This document shows, piece by piece, positions 20,644 to 31,944 of a DNA stretch of 64,000 nt. The stretch covers positions 1-64,000 of the forward strand of contig CALNHX010007631.1 of the NCBI GenBank assembly GCA_940337035.1, written 5' to 3'. A program made the translations under genes and the position numbers. Origin of the DNA: Agriotes lineatus (lineage: Eukaryota; Arthropoda; Insecta; Coleoptera; Elateridae). The stretch's first letter is position 1, and the number at the start of each line of letters is the position of its first letter. The notes under the pieces are model-generated. The model searched no databases and was not told where the DNA came from. It saw only the letters and a program-made list of their open reading frames with translations.

Positions 20644-21923
20644 TCAGTTTCGTTTTGGGATGAGGTGTCATCTATCGACGTTATACTGGATATGGATACT
20701 GTGTCTTCTTTATCTATCTGTACGGCTTCAATGAGTTTTTTAACTATTCGTGTGCATCGGTTTTTTATGCTTCTTTGTGTAAAATAGGGGTATAGGTGCT
20801 TGATCATCTTTATCAGCGCAGTAATGTCGGTTGTATAGTTTCTTGCAATATTGATGGGATCAGCGGAGCCATAGGTATTTTCTATGAAATCTTGAAATTG
20901 ATCGTAGGTTAGTACATATTCCAGTGGATTGGCTGTAATTATTTCAGCAACTGGTTTTAAGTGTTCCATTACTTCATTGCTTGTATTTTCCATTGGATTG
21001 CTAGGCTTCATTTTTTTTGGTTTGTTGGGTCGAATTTTTGTTTTGGTTTTTGGTTTGATAAAAAGATTTTGTTCATCTGTATCAATTTCATTTAAATTTG
21101 GAGATTTGACACTTGGCGTCTCTTTATCGTAGCTGTCATTAACCGTGCCACTGTTAGAAGTACTGGAAGAGTGTTGTCGTTTTAGGTCAATTGATGTAAT
21201 AGAGTTTGTGTTAGTTGGTGTTTCTTGTATAGTGCTATTTTCTTCCATTGGTGAAGTTTGATTTAAATTGGGGCATTTTTCAGCTATATGTCCCGAATTT
21301 TTGCAGAGGTAGCAAGATATTGAGTCTGTGCTAAGAAATATTCTGTAAGTTGTATCTTCATGTTTGATTAATATTGAGTTGGGGATTGATATGTTAGAGT
21401 CGGATACATATACTTGTCTTCGGAAGCTCATAATATGAGTGAAACCTTCTTCAGAAATTCCCGCTCTTAAAAAATTTATGGGAGAAACAATTTTTAAACC
21501 GATTTGTATGAGTTCATTTTCTAGTACATTGTGCGGTATTACTGGGGAGACATTGGATAAAATTACTCTCTGTGCTGGGGTAATTAATCTGCGTATTTGG
21601 AGTTCTTTACCTTTAATTTCTATTTTGCTGTGATCGGTGATTATTTTATCTACTATGGCTTTATCAGATAAGTATATGCAAAACCTTCCGTTTGAAATTT
21701 TTGAAGCAAAACGAATGTTTGCTGCACTGGTGATAGTGCTGATTGCCTTGACATAATCTATCTGTTTGAGGTCGTCTATTGTATCTATAATGATAGCCTG
21801 ATCTTTTTTTGGGTAGGTAGGTGTGATTGGGCATTGAGCTATTTTGGAATAGGTATTGTTTTCTGTAAGGGAAAGGATTTGGGAGCTTCTGTAGTCAGAA
21901 GTCCCAGGTTGTGTCGAATTCAT
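20640..21923 (-). CDS. LINE ORF1 protein (RNA-binding, CCHC)
   Basis: 427 residues from ATG 21923 to TAA 20640. After a Ser/Thr-rich start, a region resembling two RNA-recognition-like folds leads to one CCHC knuckle, CYLCKNSGHIAEKC, at about residue 206. A low-complexity Ser/Lys-rich linker (PKTKTKIRPNKPKK) and an acidic Ser/Thr-rich C-terminus follow. Known: such ORF1 proteins coat the element RNA and form the transposition particle. It lies immediately upstream of ORF2 and overlaps it by four bases. The frame is complete and undamaged. Confidence 0.88.
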   Translation of the reverse strand: MNSTQPGTSDYRSSQILSLTENNTYSKIAQCPITPTYPKKDQAIIIDTIDDLKQIDYVKAISTITSAANIRFASKISNGRFCIYLSDKAIVDKIITDHSKIEIKGKELQIRRLITPAQRVILSNVSPVIPHNVLENELIQIGLKIVSPINFLRAGISEEGFTHIMSFRRQVYVSDSNISIPNSILIKHEDTTYRIFLSTDSISCYLCKNSGHIAEKCPNLNQTSPMEENSTIQETPTNTNSITSIDLKRQHSSSTSNSGTVNDSYDKETPSVKSPNLNEIDTDEQNLFIKPKTKTKIRPNKPKKMKPSNPMENTSNEVMEHLKPVAEIITANPLEYVLTYDQFQDFIENTYGSADPINIARNYTTDITALIKMIKHLYPYFTQRSIKNRCTRIVKKLIEAVQIDKEDTVSISSITSIDDTSSQNETD

Positions 21924-22084
21924 TCTGCTTTTTGTTATTTAGCATATGCTGGTAAGCCAGCATGTGCATGATATGCACTGAACGCGGAGATTTCTTACTT
22001 CCACTCGCAGGCGTTGTAAACACTCGCAGGCACTATGAAATACGTCCATACGCGGGCACTCACAAAACTGCACTCCTCAAACTT

Positions 22085-22107
22085 NNNNNNNNNNNNNNNN
22101 NNNNNNN
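22085..22107. other. Assembly gap (23 N)
   Basis: Unresolved bases directly at the expected 5' end of the LINE; sequence on the two sides need not be contiguous. Confidence 1.
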
Positions 22108-22879
22108 TCAATAAGACTTGCCTTATTCTGATTAAGTGTTGTAGTGGGTAGTTTAAATACTACTGGATTTCCAAGTGTTTTTTACAACTGTAAAATTTCT
22201 TAGTGACTATAGTTCATAACATGAAGCAACCGAAAATCTTCGTTCCAAAAATAAGTCCATTTTGTGAGGCTCTAAAACGCAGAAGAAAGAATAACACTAA
22301 TGATAATCTTGCAACATTTTAAAATAAGCAGAACAGCAAACTGTGAACAGCAAAAATAGACCATAAGAAATAGCGTTAAACGGCCGGCTCAGCTACTCCG
22401 GAAAAGAGGGTGGTTTAACGCTAGCATGATCAAAACAAATAACGGCGCCATCAACTTAATTATTCAGCAACTTGCGAATCTAAAATTTCCCGGTAATCTG
22501 GTAATCGCAACTTAAACTGAAAAGAGTATTATTTCAAAAAAAGATGTATCCGACTCGGGCTCTTTGATAAGCTGTAATGTATTATAGAAAGAAAAAGACA
22601 TAAATGCGGCTCAATTAGCGTGATATTTATTTCCATTACAAACAGTCAAATAACATAAGAGTGCACTTTTTAATACCGAAATAAATTATTGAATTTATGA
22701 TATCTCAAGATTAGGTATTAAACCCGCGACGTATACACGAAGCGTTAACAGCATAACGTATGTACTTTACGACACGGTTACTTGCTGGGTTTTTTTAACA
22801 ATACTACTACAATATGGAAATATGGATAGCAGACTAAGACAATATATTGTTTATATCGCAAAATCCCGTTCCATGTAAG
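22108..22879. other. Non-coding stretch
   Basis: AT-rich sequence after the gap; no repeat or frame that I can support. Confidence 0.5.
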
Positions 22880-23210
22880 ATGGAAAGGAAATGATTAATA
22901 ATCGAACAGGTTAAGAGTTTTAAATATTTGGGAGTTGATGTAAGTAATATTAAGTCACGGAAGTTCAACCACAGTCAATAAAAGCAACATAAACAACAGG
23001 ATTCCTGAGAAACACAATTTGCTACAGCCAATGCTTAAGAATAGAGAGCAAAGGTAAAATCTGTAAAGCAATGGTTAGACCTGTGTGTTAAAATATACAA
23101 CAGAGACAAGGGCCAAGAAAAAAAACAAACAAAAAATCTGCAAAGGGCTTTACGCAGAACTTCCCTCGCAAGTGCACATTGTGACACTAAACAATTTTAA
23201 AAATCAAAGA
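22880..23210 (+). pseudogene. Reverse transcriptase relic (RTE/jockey-like)
   Basis: The plus strand reads EQVKSFKYLGVDVS, then, in shifted frames, NINNRIPEKHN, KAMVRPVC and LQRALR. The FKYLG block followed by a tK-x-R-x-Y/VRP block is the thumb region of non-LTR reverse transcriptases. Frames are broken and no other part of the element is visible. Confidence 0.55.
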
Positions 23211-23479
23211 AAGCTAGTAGTAAAAATATCTTAACGTCCCTAATAATACCGAAATATTGAAGGAAACACTTGATAATGCGAATGACATCAATTTTCAAAT
23301 ACAACTACGAATGCGATTTTAAAGCAGGACCGTTCGTCGCATACGGCCACGTAAGACCCTTCGAAATTATGCGATTCAGCTTCATTAACTACAACGCACT
23401 CATTATTTGCCTTCTTTTTGTTTCTTTTACAACATTTACCCTGTATCTCTTAGGCCCCATTTCCATAAAGGATAAAGCC

Positions 23480-23905
23480 TGAGCTATGTGCAAATTATTA
23501 CTTATATCTATTTCTCAGTTAAAGCAAAACTAAACAAAAATATTTTAGGTGCTCACTTTGTATATGTTGTGTCCAAAATATCTATATTTCGTCGATCTTA
23601 AAAACCTGAGCTATGTGCAAAATATTATTTCATGTTGAGTTAAAACAAAAAAATTTTAAAGGTGCTCACATTGTATATATTTTACCGATTTTTTTGTTTT
23701 ATGCCAGGAAGGCATATAACCCATATGCAAAATGTTTTTCTTCCTCCAACATATATATTTTGAGTTATACCGGCAACAGACAGACAGACAGATACACAAA
23801 CAAGCAGACATGCAGACGGAATTGAGAAAACCTGTTTTTCGTGATGTAAGGACCCTGAAAAGTAAAGACCTGAAAAAATCTCTAAAGGTGGTTTTCTAGA
23901 GACAA
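23480..23905. repeat. Dispersed repeat with internal duplication
   Basis: CCTGAGCTATGTGCAAA occurs at about 23478 and again at about 23605, each followed by a related GGTGCTCAC-TTGTATAT segment, so a unit of about 125 bp is duplicated. A GACAGACAGACAGAT run and AAGACCTGAAAA motif follow, resembling the block at 9860-9960. No protein. Confidence 0.55.
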
Positions 23906-25876
23906 TTTAATGCCTACACTAAAAATCCCTCAAACCGCGATTTTTTGTCACTATGACAGCGGCAAAAGTTTGCCCTAACTTTTCCAGCGACAAATCGAAA
24001 CCTAACTTTTAAAACACTTTAATTCTCGTACGCCTAGCAGAGTTGCTAAGCACCTAATATGTAAATTAAATATGTATTCATTAAATTGTCGTACCGAATT
24101 AAACTCAAGCTTTTTTTATAGAGGTAAATTTATAGTTCGAGTTTCCTTGTCTTTAGGCAATTAAACTCAAAAAACTGCCAGAAAAAGTTACTCGTCCTTA
24201 GGACTCGTAATTTTTTCAGAGGCAGTTTTTTTCGTTAAATTGCCAAGCAACGAAATTCTCATTAAAATGTCAAGTTTACTTCGACAAAAAAAGCTCTCGT
24301 GTAATTATAAGTGATTACAGTACTTCTTTCGTCTTTTAGACGAGGGAAGTAAAAAATTAGAACTACAGAAATAAAAATACTACGGTAAAAATTAGGCTTA
24401 AAACTACAAGACAGACAAACAAACAATAGTATCAAAAGATGCAATATGCAAGATGTAGTAAAATGCAGCAAGAAAAGAAAACGATCATGTAGTACTAATA
24501 AACCAAGAAAGGCCATGTTTGATTTTGAGAAATTCCTAAAAATGCCTTTCCTAGGAACTTGATCAAGATTCCATGAAGGAGTTTAATAACCCAATATTGA
24601 TTTACCCAAAGGGATGCCTGTGAAAATTCTAAAATTAAGGGCACATTTGACTTCACAAACCTAATTTATAAGGAAAACTTTCTGCAGTAGAACATAATGG
24701 CAAATGGTAAAAAAGGATAAGGGCCTTGCCCAAAACTTGAAAAAACCTCGAAGAATTCAGGATAAACCATCAATGCAGCTCGGTGGGTGGAGTGAAGCCT
24801 AAACTAACCTAAACTATTTAGAATGCTTAACACATTGAAGTACAAAAGTTGAATTATAGCTTAAGTAAATTCTAGGTAATATTTTCCTGTAACAAAATTA
24901 AAGTTTCTTATTAGCAAGTACCTAATTCAAATTCGTATGTTAACTCTTAAAATAAATGCTCTAATCTATTGATTTGATTGGTAACTATGGAAGTAACCTG
25001 TATGATTAAATGCTGGCATAGAAACAAAACTGCTATGTTAACCATTAAAATAAATTCACTGTATAGTAATCACCGCCTGAGAAATCATAATAGATGTACC
25101 AAAAGTAACTACAAACCACACAAGCAAATCCTGACTACGCAAACTTGAATATAAGATCAGAGAACGAACATAAACTTTTTATAAATGAAATTGAATTATG
25201 TAATATAAATGTTGCAACACTTCTGGTTGAAAAGGCAAATAGTACTTAGTTGCAAAAAAAAATATACAAGGATAGTGGTATGAAGTTAGTTCGATATTTG
25301 ACACAGCTGTTGACTGAAAATAAAAATAATGGTAGTAATAGTACTTTCAATAAGCTGATGGACGCTTGCATTATCTCTATCAGACACACTTAAATATAAC
25401 TATGAACTTTTATGAATGCACTTATCAAGTGCTCTAGCTTGCAGTTGAAACACTATTGGATCTCCGCCATCGCATGAGTCCTTGGACATTAAACTGAGTT
25501 TTAAAATATTACTTATATTTGACATTAACTGCTGAATATCATTTATTGAGTGCATGTCAAGTGGGTTTCTTCAACTGTATTATTTTCAGGTGACTTTACT
25601 TAATAACGTCACGCAATTATATTAATGCACCAGTTATGAAATGCAATAAGCCGAAAAATTTCGAAACCTGCTCTCATATATTTAACTACTACACATATTG
25701 AAAAAATTGTTTATATTAAAACGCTTGCTTGAGCATGAATGGTTAAAATGTTGTAAATCAATCCCGAGCAATACTTAACAAAGTGAATGCTAATATGATA
25801 TCACTGTCAAACAGATGAAGTGAAAACTGTCAGAAGTAGCAGCCATAAGCTGTGAAAAACATCGTTTGTCATCGAA
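23906..25876. other. Gene-free AT-rich stretch
   Basis: Contains a CTTCTTTCGTC/GACGAGGGAAG hairpin at about 24325-24352, similar to that ending the repeat at 10012, suggesting further copies of the same family. Nothing else that I can support. Confidence 0.5.
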
Positions 25877-25884
25877 TTGCATGT

Positions 25885-28238
25885 AAGAGCTGGGCAAATT
25901 ACTTTAAAAAAGTAATGACTTACCAATTACCAATTCCTCCCCACTAATGTAATTAAATTACTAGAAAGTCAACTGCTCAAATTAAATAATAATTCAATTA
26001 TGAATTACTTGGTAATTGTAATTGTATAACATAAACTACTTTCAATAGACATTGTTGTAGTATATTTGTGTTTAGTAAAGAGCGTTCTTTTAAATTTGAC
26101 GTCGAAGTCGGCTCTGAATAGTTCATTGTGAACGTACCACATTAGCTATTTCAACCGAACGTCACTTTGCGTTTGTTGTTATTTAGTAAGTTGTGTATTC
26201 CATTAATGAAATATCGACGTAAGTACAGTACAGTTTGGTAATGTAACCTTTTTAATTGCAATGGTCTTCCCACAAAAATATAATTTTTTTAAAATCGAAT
26301 CGTAACGGCCATCGAGCTGATAGAAATGACAATACTCATTCTATGATTGTTTTGAAGAGTATCAGCAGGAATTTTCAAACCTTGTGTTGCACTATAACTT
26401 TATAACACTTTTCGTTGTTCTTTGAATCACTGCGTTGAAGTTTTTCGTGGGACTGGATCCGTTTCACACAAACAAGGCAGCGGCCATCTTGCGAGAAGAA
26501 CGGCAGAAGTAATCGAAAATGTAAGACAGATTATAAAAGATGTTCCTCGCCATTTGTCTCAACAAGTTCAGTTAGCAGTTGCCACCTGCCACAAAATATG
26601 AAAGAAAGTCATCCACGTATATCCCTAACGTTTACAGTCTGTACCACAATTTCCCGAAACTGATTATCTCTTAGAGTGTCGAACACTGACAGTGGTTCCT
26701 AATTAACCTCAATAACGATTTATTGGAGAACACCTCTTTTACAGACGAGGCCTGGTTTTATTTAGATGGATACATTACGCCTCAAAACATGCGTTAGTAG
26801 AGTTCGGAGAAGCCTAATTTTCTAGTAAAGACACCTCTTCATCCTCAAAAAATAGGAGTGTGGGCGGCTATTTCAAGGGGTAGAATAATTGGGCTATACT
26901 TTTTTGAAGGTAAAAGTAAGAAAAAAGTGTTAATTTATTGAAAAAAAAATCAACGAAGATTTTTTTCGACACTTTGATTGCAGAAAGCTGTCGAGAAGAG
27001 CTTTTACGGACCTTTCTCGAAGAGCTTTATAGCGATGAACTCAGGCTTGGTTTTTTCCAAAAGACACACAACACATGATACCTTAAGAATACGAGAATTT
27101 TTCGACAGACGGAACATTAGGCGAAACACACCAATATCTTTATTTAAAGAACGTCTTTTTCCAGCAACCAATACATGACCTAAATGTACTGAAGCACAGA
27201 ATATTGGAAAAAACTAATAAAATTAATAACAATCCGAATGTGTTAATAAATGTCAGCAATGGAATTGTGCGAAGTTAGAGTTTGCATGGGTGAAAGGGGT
27301 GAATATTTTTATCATTTGTTAAGAATATCTTTATTCAATAAATTACAATTTAGTTAGTATCATTTGATGGAAATGTAGTGTTTGAAAGTTAGTTTACATT
27401 TTTGCGTTTGAATGCTTTCTTATTATTATTAAATCTGATTATAGAAGTAGGGTTAGGTACGTTTTGTAATATGTTCACAATGACCTTTTCAGCACCGAAA
27501 TGAACACCCGATAGAACTTTGTAGCAAGTTTTTATTTTCTATTAGCTACAGTAACCTACATATTACTTTATCCCTTTTAAATATTTTCAGATAATTGAGT
27601 ATTTTAACTGTTTGCACTGTTTCTCATACCAAAAGCTTTTAGTGTGTTTTGATGCATCATATAAATAAATAAAAATAAAGTGAAGGGTAAAAATGATATA
27701 TTGCTCATATTATATTCACACAACGTAGGTATATTAAGGAACTAAGATAGGTATAATGAAACAAGTAAAAAGTACCAAACGTATTACACTATGTACCTTC
27801 ATCCGTATCAGTTTTTCAAATAATTTGTCCGAAGTAGCATTCCTTCTGGGTCCATATAAAAGTTTGGCAAATGAAGAAAGTCTCTCTCCTGATGCCACAG
27901 GAAGGAAATTTGTGCGGAATTTTAATAATGGCTTGCTCGTGCATTACATTACCACAAAGTAATTCAATTACCGCCAGTAATGTTAAATACCACGAAATAT
28001 TTCAATACTTGTGGAGGAATTTAAATACTTTAGAGTAATTTAATTACTCAAAAGTAATTGAGCAATTATGAACTTATTAATTACTTTCAAAAAGTGATTA
28101 TGAAGCACTTTTTAACAAAAATTGCAATTACTAATTATAATTACTACCGTATTTTGAAAATTACTTAAATTCCAAGATAAATCAACAAACACGAATTTAA
28201 TTAGTAATTATAAAGTAATTAATTACGGCCCAGCTCTG
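25885..28238. mobile_element. hAT element with nested mariner-type relic
   Basis: The 8-bp direct repeat TTGCATGT (25877-25884 and 28239-28246) flanks termini AAGAGCTGGGC on the left and GCCCAGCTCTG on the right (CAGAGCTGGGC type with one base changed). Subterminal regions are full of AATTACT/AGTAATT motifs on both sides, as expected for transposase binding sites. 8-bp duplications and this terminus define a hAT. It carries no hAT transposase; the interior is partly taken up by a mariner/Tc3-like relic (26690-27180). Non-autonomous. Confidence 0.85.
26690..27180 (+). pseudogene. mariner/Tc3-like transposase relic
   Basis: At 26738-26910 the plus strand reads FTDEAWFYLDGYITPQNMR, stop, WSSEKPNF, KIGVWAAISRGRIIGLYFFEG. 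After a frameshift, ELLRTFLEELYSDELRLGFFQ follows, then IREFFDRRNI. This is the catalytic core of an insect Tc1/mariner-superfamily transposase. The first catalytic Asp (TDEAWF) is kept, but the second block has lost its QQD motif. Stops and frameshifts make it inactive. Upstream decayed sequence from about 26480 probably belongs to it. Confidence 0.75.
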
Positions 28239-28339
28239 TTGCATGTCACTAATACGGTCTATAACGAGAAGCAGAGAATGCGAGAAGAGCAGAGTTTTGT
28301 TCGTTCCGTGTTCCGAGTGAGCGGAAACCTGGGGTGTCT

Positions 28340-28640
28340 GAATGTGCATATTTCAATTTCGATTTCGTTTTAGGGAACAAATCCCACGGACTCGTACTTG
28401 CTGAATGGAATTGGAATGAACGAGTCCGCAAAAGTATCTACACTTGCCATCACTAGTTTCGTAACAGTAATGCTTTAACGGGTAAGGGGTGTTAGTCACA
28501 GGGGTAGTTACCTCATGCCCAACCCCCTCTTCGGAGAGCCATTTCCTCGGGTACCTGGTACATCGGGGTTGCAAGACCCGTATCAGCGCTAAGGTGTACT
28601 AGCCACTAAGGCGCAACTGTTAATCACAATAATAGTAAAC
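28340..28640 (-). repeat. GC-rich block, probably from an unidentified repeat
   Basis: Markedly less AT-rich than its surroundings, open on the minus strand for up to 73 codons, with two overlapping frames and no domain I recognise. The composition suggests the 5' part of a LINE or another imported repeat, but I cannot prove this. Confidence 0.3.
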
Positions 28641-29029
28641 TTCTAAGGAGCATCTGCTATACTGAAAATACCGTAATAGTTTAAAGACAAGCGGCCTAAA
28701 GTCAAATTTTATCAACATTAATAATCCAGATCATTTGCAAGCTCTAAACGGCATATTTATTTTTATGTGGCACTACCAGCTATAATAAATATGGCAAGTG
28801 GGTTTACCATTTCCCACTGTTGGAACTTTAAATAGATGTCTTCAAAATTTACAATTTGATTCTGGAATTTTGAGCGATGTCATATATTTCTTGAAAATAA
28901 AGGTTGACATGTCTGACAACTTTGAAAAAGATTGCCTGCTTACAATTTCAAAATTTGATGACGTTTGAAGGGATTGCTATGAATGATGACAAACACAGAT
29001 GAAGAAAAATTCACATATCGATGTGTTGG

Positions 29030-29850
29030 CCTTAACTAATATCAACCATGTGACCAGTTTCTGCATTATCGCACTGCATCAATTTTTCGTCTAATCTCTT
29101 CGCGCTGTTGGGCTCAAGGCAGACAAGACAATAATATGCCTCATCTTCTTCATCACTCTCTTCTTAGTTGTCTTTCTTCTTTGGCTTACATTTTTTGGGA
29201 GGATTTTGGGTCTTCATATTCTGCTCTGATTTGTTCTTTTTCAGGAGTATCAGTGTAAACTGCCGATTTCCTTTTCTTCTTTCCTCTATTGCCTTTCTAC
29301 CTAGGTGGGGCTTTCAGAAAAAGTCTCACTATTCTCGAACTGTTCAACTGGGATAGATCAAGATGTTGATAGTGTAGGTTCATCTTCCACTTTAATGTTC
29401 AAGTCAACTGGGATGAAACGGGAAGTCGATGTTCATTTCTCTCAGTTGTTCAGTTCAACTCGGATAGAACGTGACGTTGATGGTTTGTCTACATCTGTGG
29501 ATATGTTTGAGCTGATTTTATCATCTTTGGCCATGTTAGTTGAAGTCGGTCGATCTGTAATATAGGATGGAGCATAATCTAGCGCCATTGGAAGAGCTGT
29601 TGCTACAATGGAGGGAATGTTATAGTCATACTTTTCCCTGGAGCAGCCTAGTGGTTGAAGTTTATGTGAGCAGTGGGGTGGAAAGGAAAGCACCACTAAG
29701 TATACGGTTTTTGAAGAAATAGCCAAAGGCCTGAATGGAAATGTGTGACGAATGATTATCCAAGAGAAGGAGGACTTTGTGAGAGGTTGTTGCAGAAGTA
29801 TATATTTGGAAGTGTTCAAACATATACGAAAAGAATCTAACACGATGAAA
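29030..29850 (-). pseudogene. pogo/Tigger-type transposase relic (C-terminal half)
   Basis: Read downward from 29800 on the minus strand: KVLLLLDNHSSHISIQAF, then, one frame over, LSFPPHCSHKLQPL, which is the second half of the DDE_1 catalytic domain (Asp of LLDNHSSH, then PPHCSHKLQPL). Further down come TDTPEKEQIRAEYE and YYCLVCLEPNS...LMQC, the latter a CxxC...C pattern resembling the PHD-like tail of insect Tigger-derived proteins. Internal stops and frameshifts. The N-terminal helix-turn-helix is not visible. Confidence 0.72.
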
Positions 29851-31005
29851 CTTTACACATAGGCACTCTGCAGACTGTTGATTAAATAAAACAGCTTTTG
29901 GACTCGCACAAAACCTTTTATATTAAAAAAATACAACTTTTCACGAGCCACATTTGCACACCGCTTTCTTTAAAACTGTTTAGAAGTAAGTTTTGATATA
30001 ATGTAATTTAGAAACTATACTGTTTTTCAATAATTGTCAATTCGTAGCAGTTCATAACCTTAAATCTCTGCTTTTTGCACTTTAGTTTTAAATAGCACTG
30101 TTTTATTAGGTTACCTTTTCCTGCTCTTTGCATTCTATACTTTATTACACCGCTTTCGCTGCTTTTCAGCTGCTCTGGCGATTGTTGGCCTCGTAATTTA
30201 CCTACTAACGCATCATATAACTTTCATAAAGCTTCAAACATCTCTGTATCAATGTAAATTTACAATATTGTCTTGACTTTACAATGTTAACTTTGTCAGC
30301 CCCATAAATCAAGAGCATTTGCCATAATGAGCACAGTTTATGAAAATTAAGTTAAACGTAACCCTTTCGATACTGCTTAATCTAATGCTAACATCTGTCA
30401 ATCAAATTATAGTTACTGCTAATCATATCTTATGCATTTATTAGTGTATAGTACTGACTTTAATGTTGCAATAAACAAAATATCAATTCTGGGCTTATTT
30501 GAATCTTTATTTCATGTTCGTGTCTTAGTTATGCAACCAGAATTGCTGTTAGCATTAAACCATTGCAATGCATCTATTGCAAGTTGCTTAACGTATGCTT
30601 TATACTTACAAATACACTGTCGAACAGAAAAAAACACCAACCACCTACATTAAACTTACTTACTTTTAAATGTAAGACCCTTGATGCATTTAAAATTGCA
30701 TCAATGTTTTTAAAAAGTAATGAATTTTTATTTTTGTGTTAATTTCCATACGAGATAGTCGAGATACAGTTGAGAAATTATCTGAAAAGAGCACGACATG
30801 GTAAATAGCAACTAGAAACATTAGCAATATCAAGTAGGCATTTATTTAATAGATCAGTCATACACACAATGAAACAATTCGAATGCACTTCATATGTGCA
30901 TGGCAATTGGTATTAGGATACTAAACGAGAAATTAGTAAACACTAGTGGACCCGTTACAAAATATTTTGCAAGTTAGAACACTTCTTTGTAACCTATGGC
31001 AGGAT
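29851..31005. other. Gene-free AT-rich stretch
   Basis: No frame with a recognisable motif on either strand. Confidence 0.5.
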
Positions 31006-31009
31006 CCAT

Positions 31010-31275
31010 TAGTTAAAATTAAAATTTTTAAGTTTATAAAGCTACTCACACGTGATATTGCTACGTATACTTGACCATGGCTAAATACTGGTTGTGGCAA
31101 ATACGATATATTCCCACTTTATCCATAGTTTGTTCTTGTGATTTATTAACTTTTATTGCAAATGATAGGCGTACAGGACAATTTCTTTTCCGAATGCAAT
31201 AAGATAGTGCAATATTATGTGTTAATCTATACACAGTAATAATACTCTTCTGCCTGGCTTGTGGCTTGTCCATTT
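31010..31275 (-). pseudogene. Helitron/Pif1-type helicase C-terminus, relic 1
   Basis: The minus strand reads CPVRLSFAIKVNKSQEQTMDKVGIY, and after a frameshift PQPVFSHGQVYVAISRV. This is helicase motif V/VI of the Pif1-like helicase in Helitron Rep-Hel proteins (family form: PVRLAFAMTINKSQGQTF...FSHGQLYVALSR). Only the last 80 or so residues remain. It could belong to a cellular Pif1 gene, but the context of Helitron remnants makes the mobile origin likelier. Confidence 0.75.
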
Positions 31276-31279
31276 AATA

Positions 31280-31940
31280 CGAAATCTAGGCAGTTATAAA
31301 TAAATTGCGTATCATTAGTCTTATCTCATCTATTAAACCAGTAGACACATTTAAACTTTTCAAAGGAATATCTATTGATCCTATTTTTAGTGTTAAACAG
31401 TGTGGATATATTTCACTGCAATTTAACGAATATATTAATTCCATACAAGATTATATAATGTTGTCATTATGTGATACAATTATATTTACACTCAAATATT
31501 GCTTTTCATATTCAGGCAAGAGAGATGTAATTTTGTTGCGCTTCACGCGAGAGCGGACAAAACTCCAAATTAACTCGCCCCAAGAATATGGGCCATGTGC
31601 ACGAATTTTTTTAGAAGCGTTTTTGCAACTAAGACCGCCAATCGGCGCAAACTTAAATGTCCAAATATTCGCTTGTACACCAAAACTCCGCCAAACGGCA
31701 AGGGGCACACAAAGAATCAAAAGCAGACTAACTCCTCATCGGATTATAGAATCCGAAAAACCCTGCAAGCTGCTAGCTTTGCTGTAAAAATGAGACGAAG
31801 GCCGAAGTGCCATGAGTTTGCAAAATCCGAGAATCACAAAAAAAACTAATCGCCAACCTAGCAAATTTCGATAGGCGCGAACCGAATATCGGCACTAAAG
31901 GTTTGTTCACACAGTATCAACCGCTAAGAGATCATTTACA
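31280..31940. other. Non-coding stretch between Helitron remnants
   Basis: Several overlapping open frames of 80-160 codons in 31305-31850 have no family motif; I do not accept them as genes. Confidence 0.45.
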
Positions 31941-31944
31941 CTGT

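Larger units (their letters stand above)
16890..22084 (-). mobile_element. I/Nimb-like non-LTR retrotransposon, nearly complete
   Basis: Minus-strand LINE with ORF1 (20640-21923), ORF2 (16969-20643), a short 3' UTR (16918-16968) and a 28-base poly(A) tail seen as poly(T) at 16890-16917. At least 160 bp of 5' UTR is present before the assembly gap at 22085. The combination of an ORF1 with a CCHC knuckle and an ORF2 with APE-type endonuclease, reverse transcriptase and RNase H points to the I superfamily. Both frames are uninterrupted, so the copy is young. The target duplication cannot be checked because the gap hides the 5' junction. Confidence 0.9.

Noticed and set aside
31305..31849. 160- and 84-codon overlapping frames as a gene
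   Set aside because: No motif, overlapping in different frames, situated between Helitron remnants.
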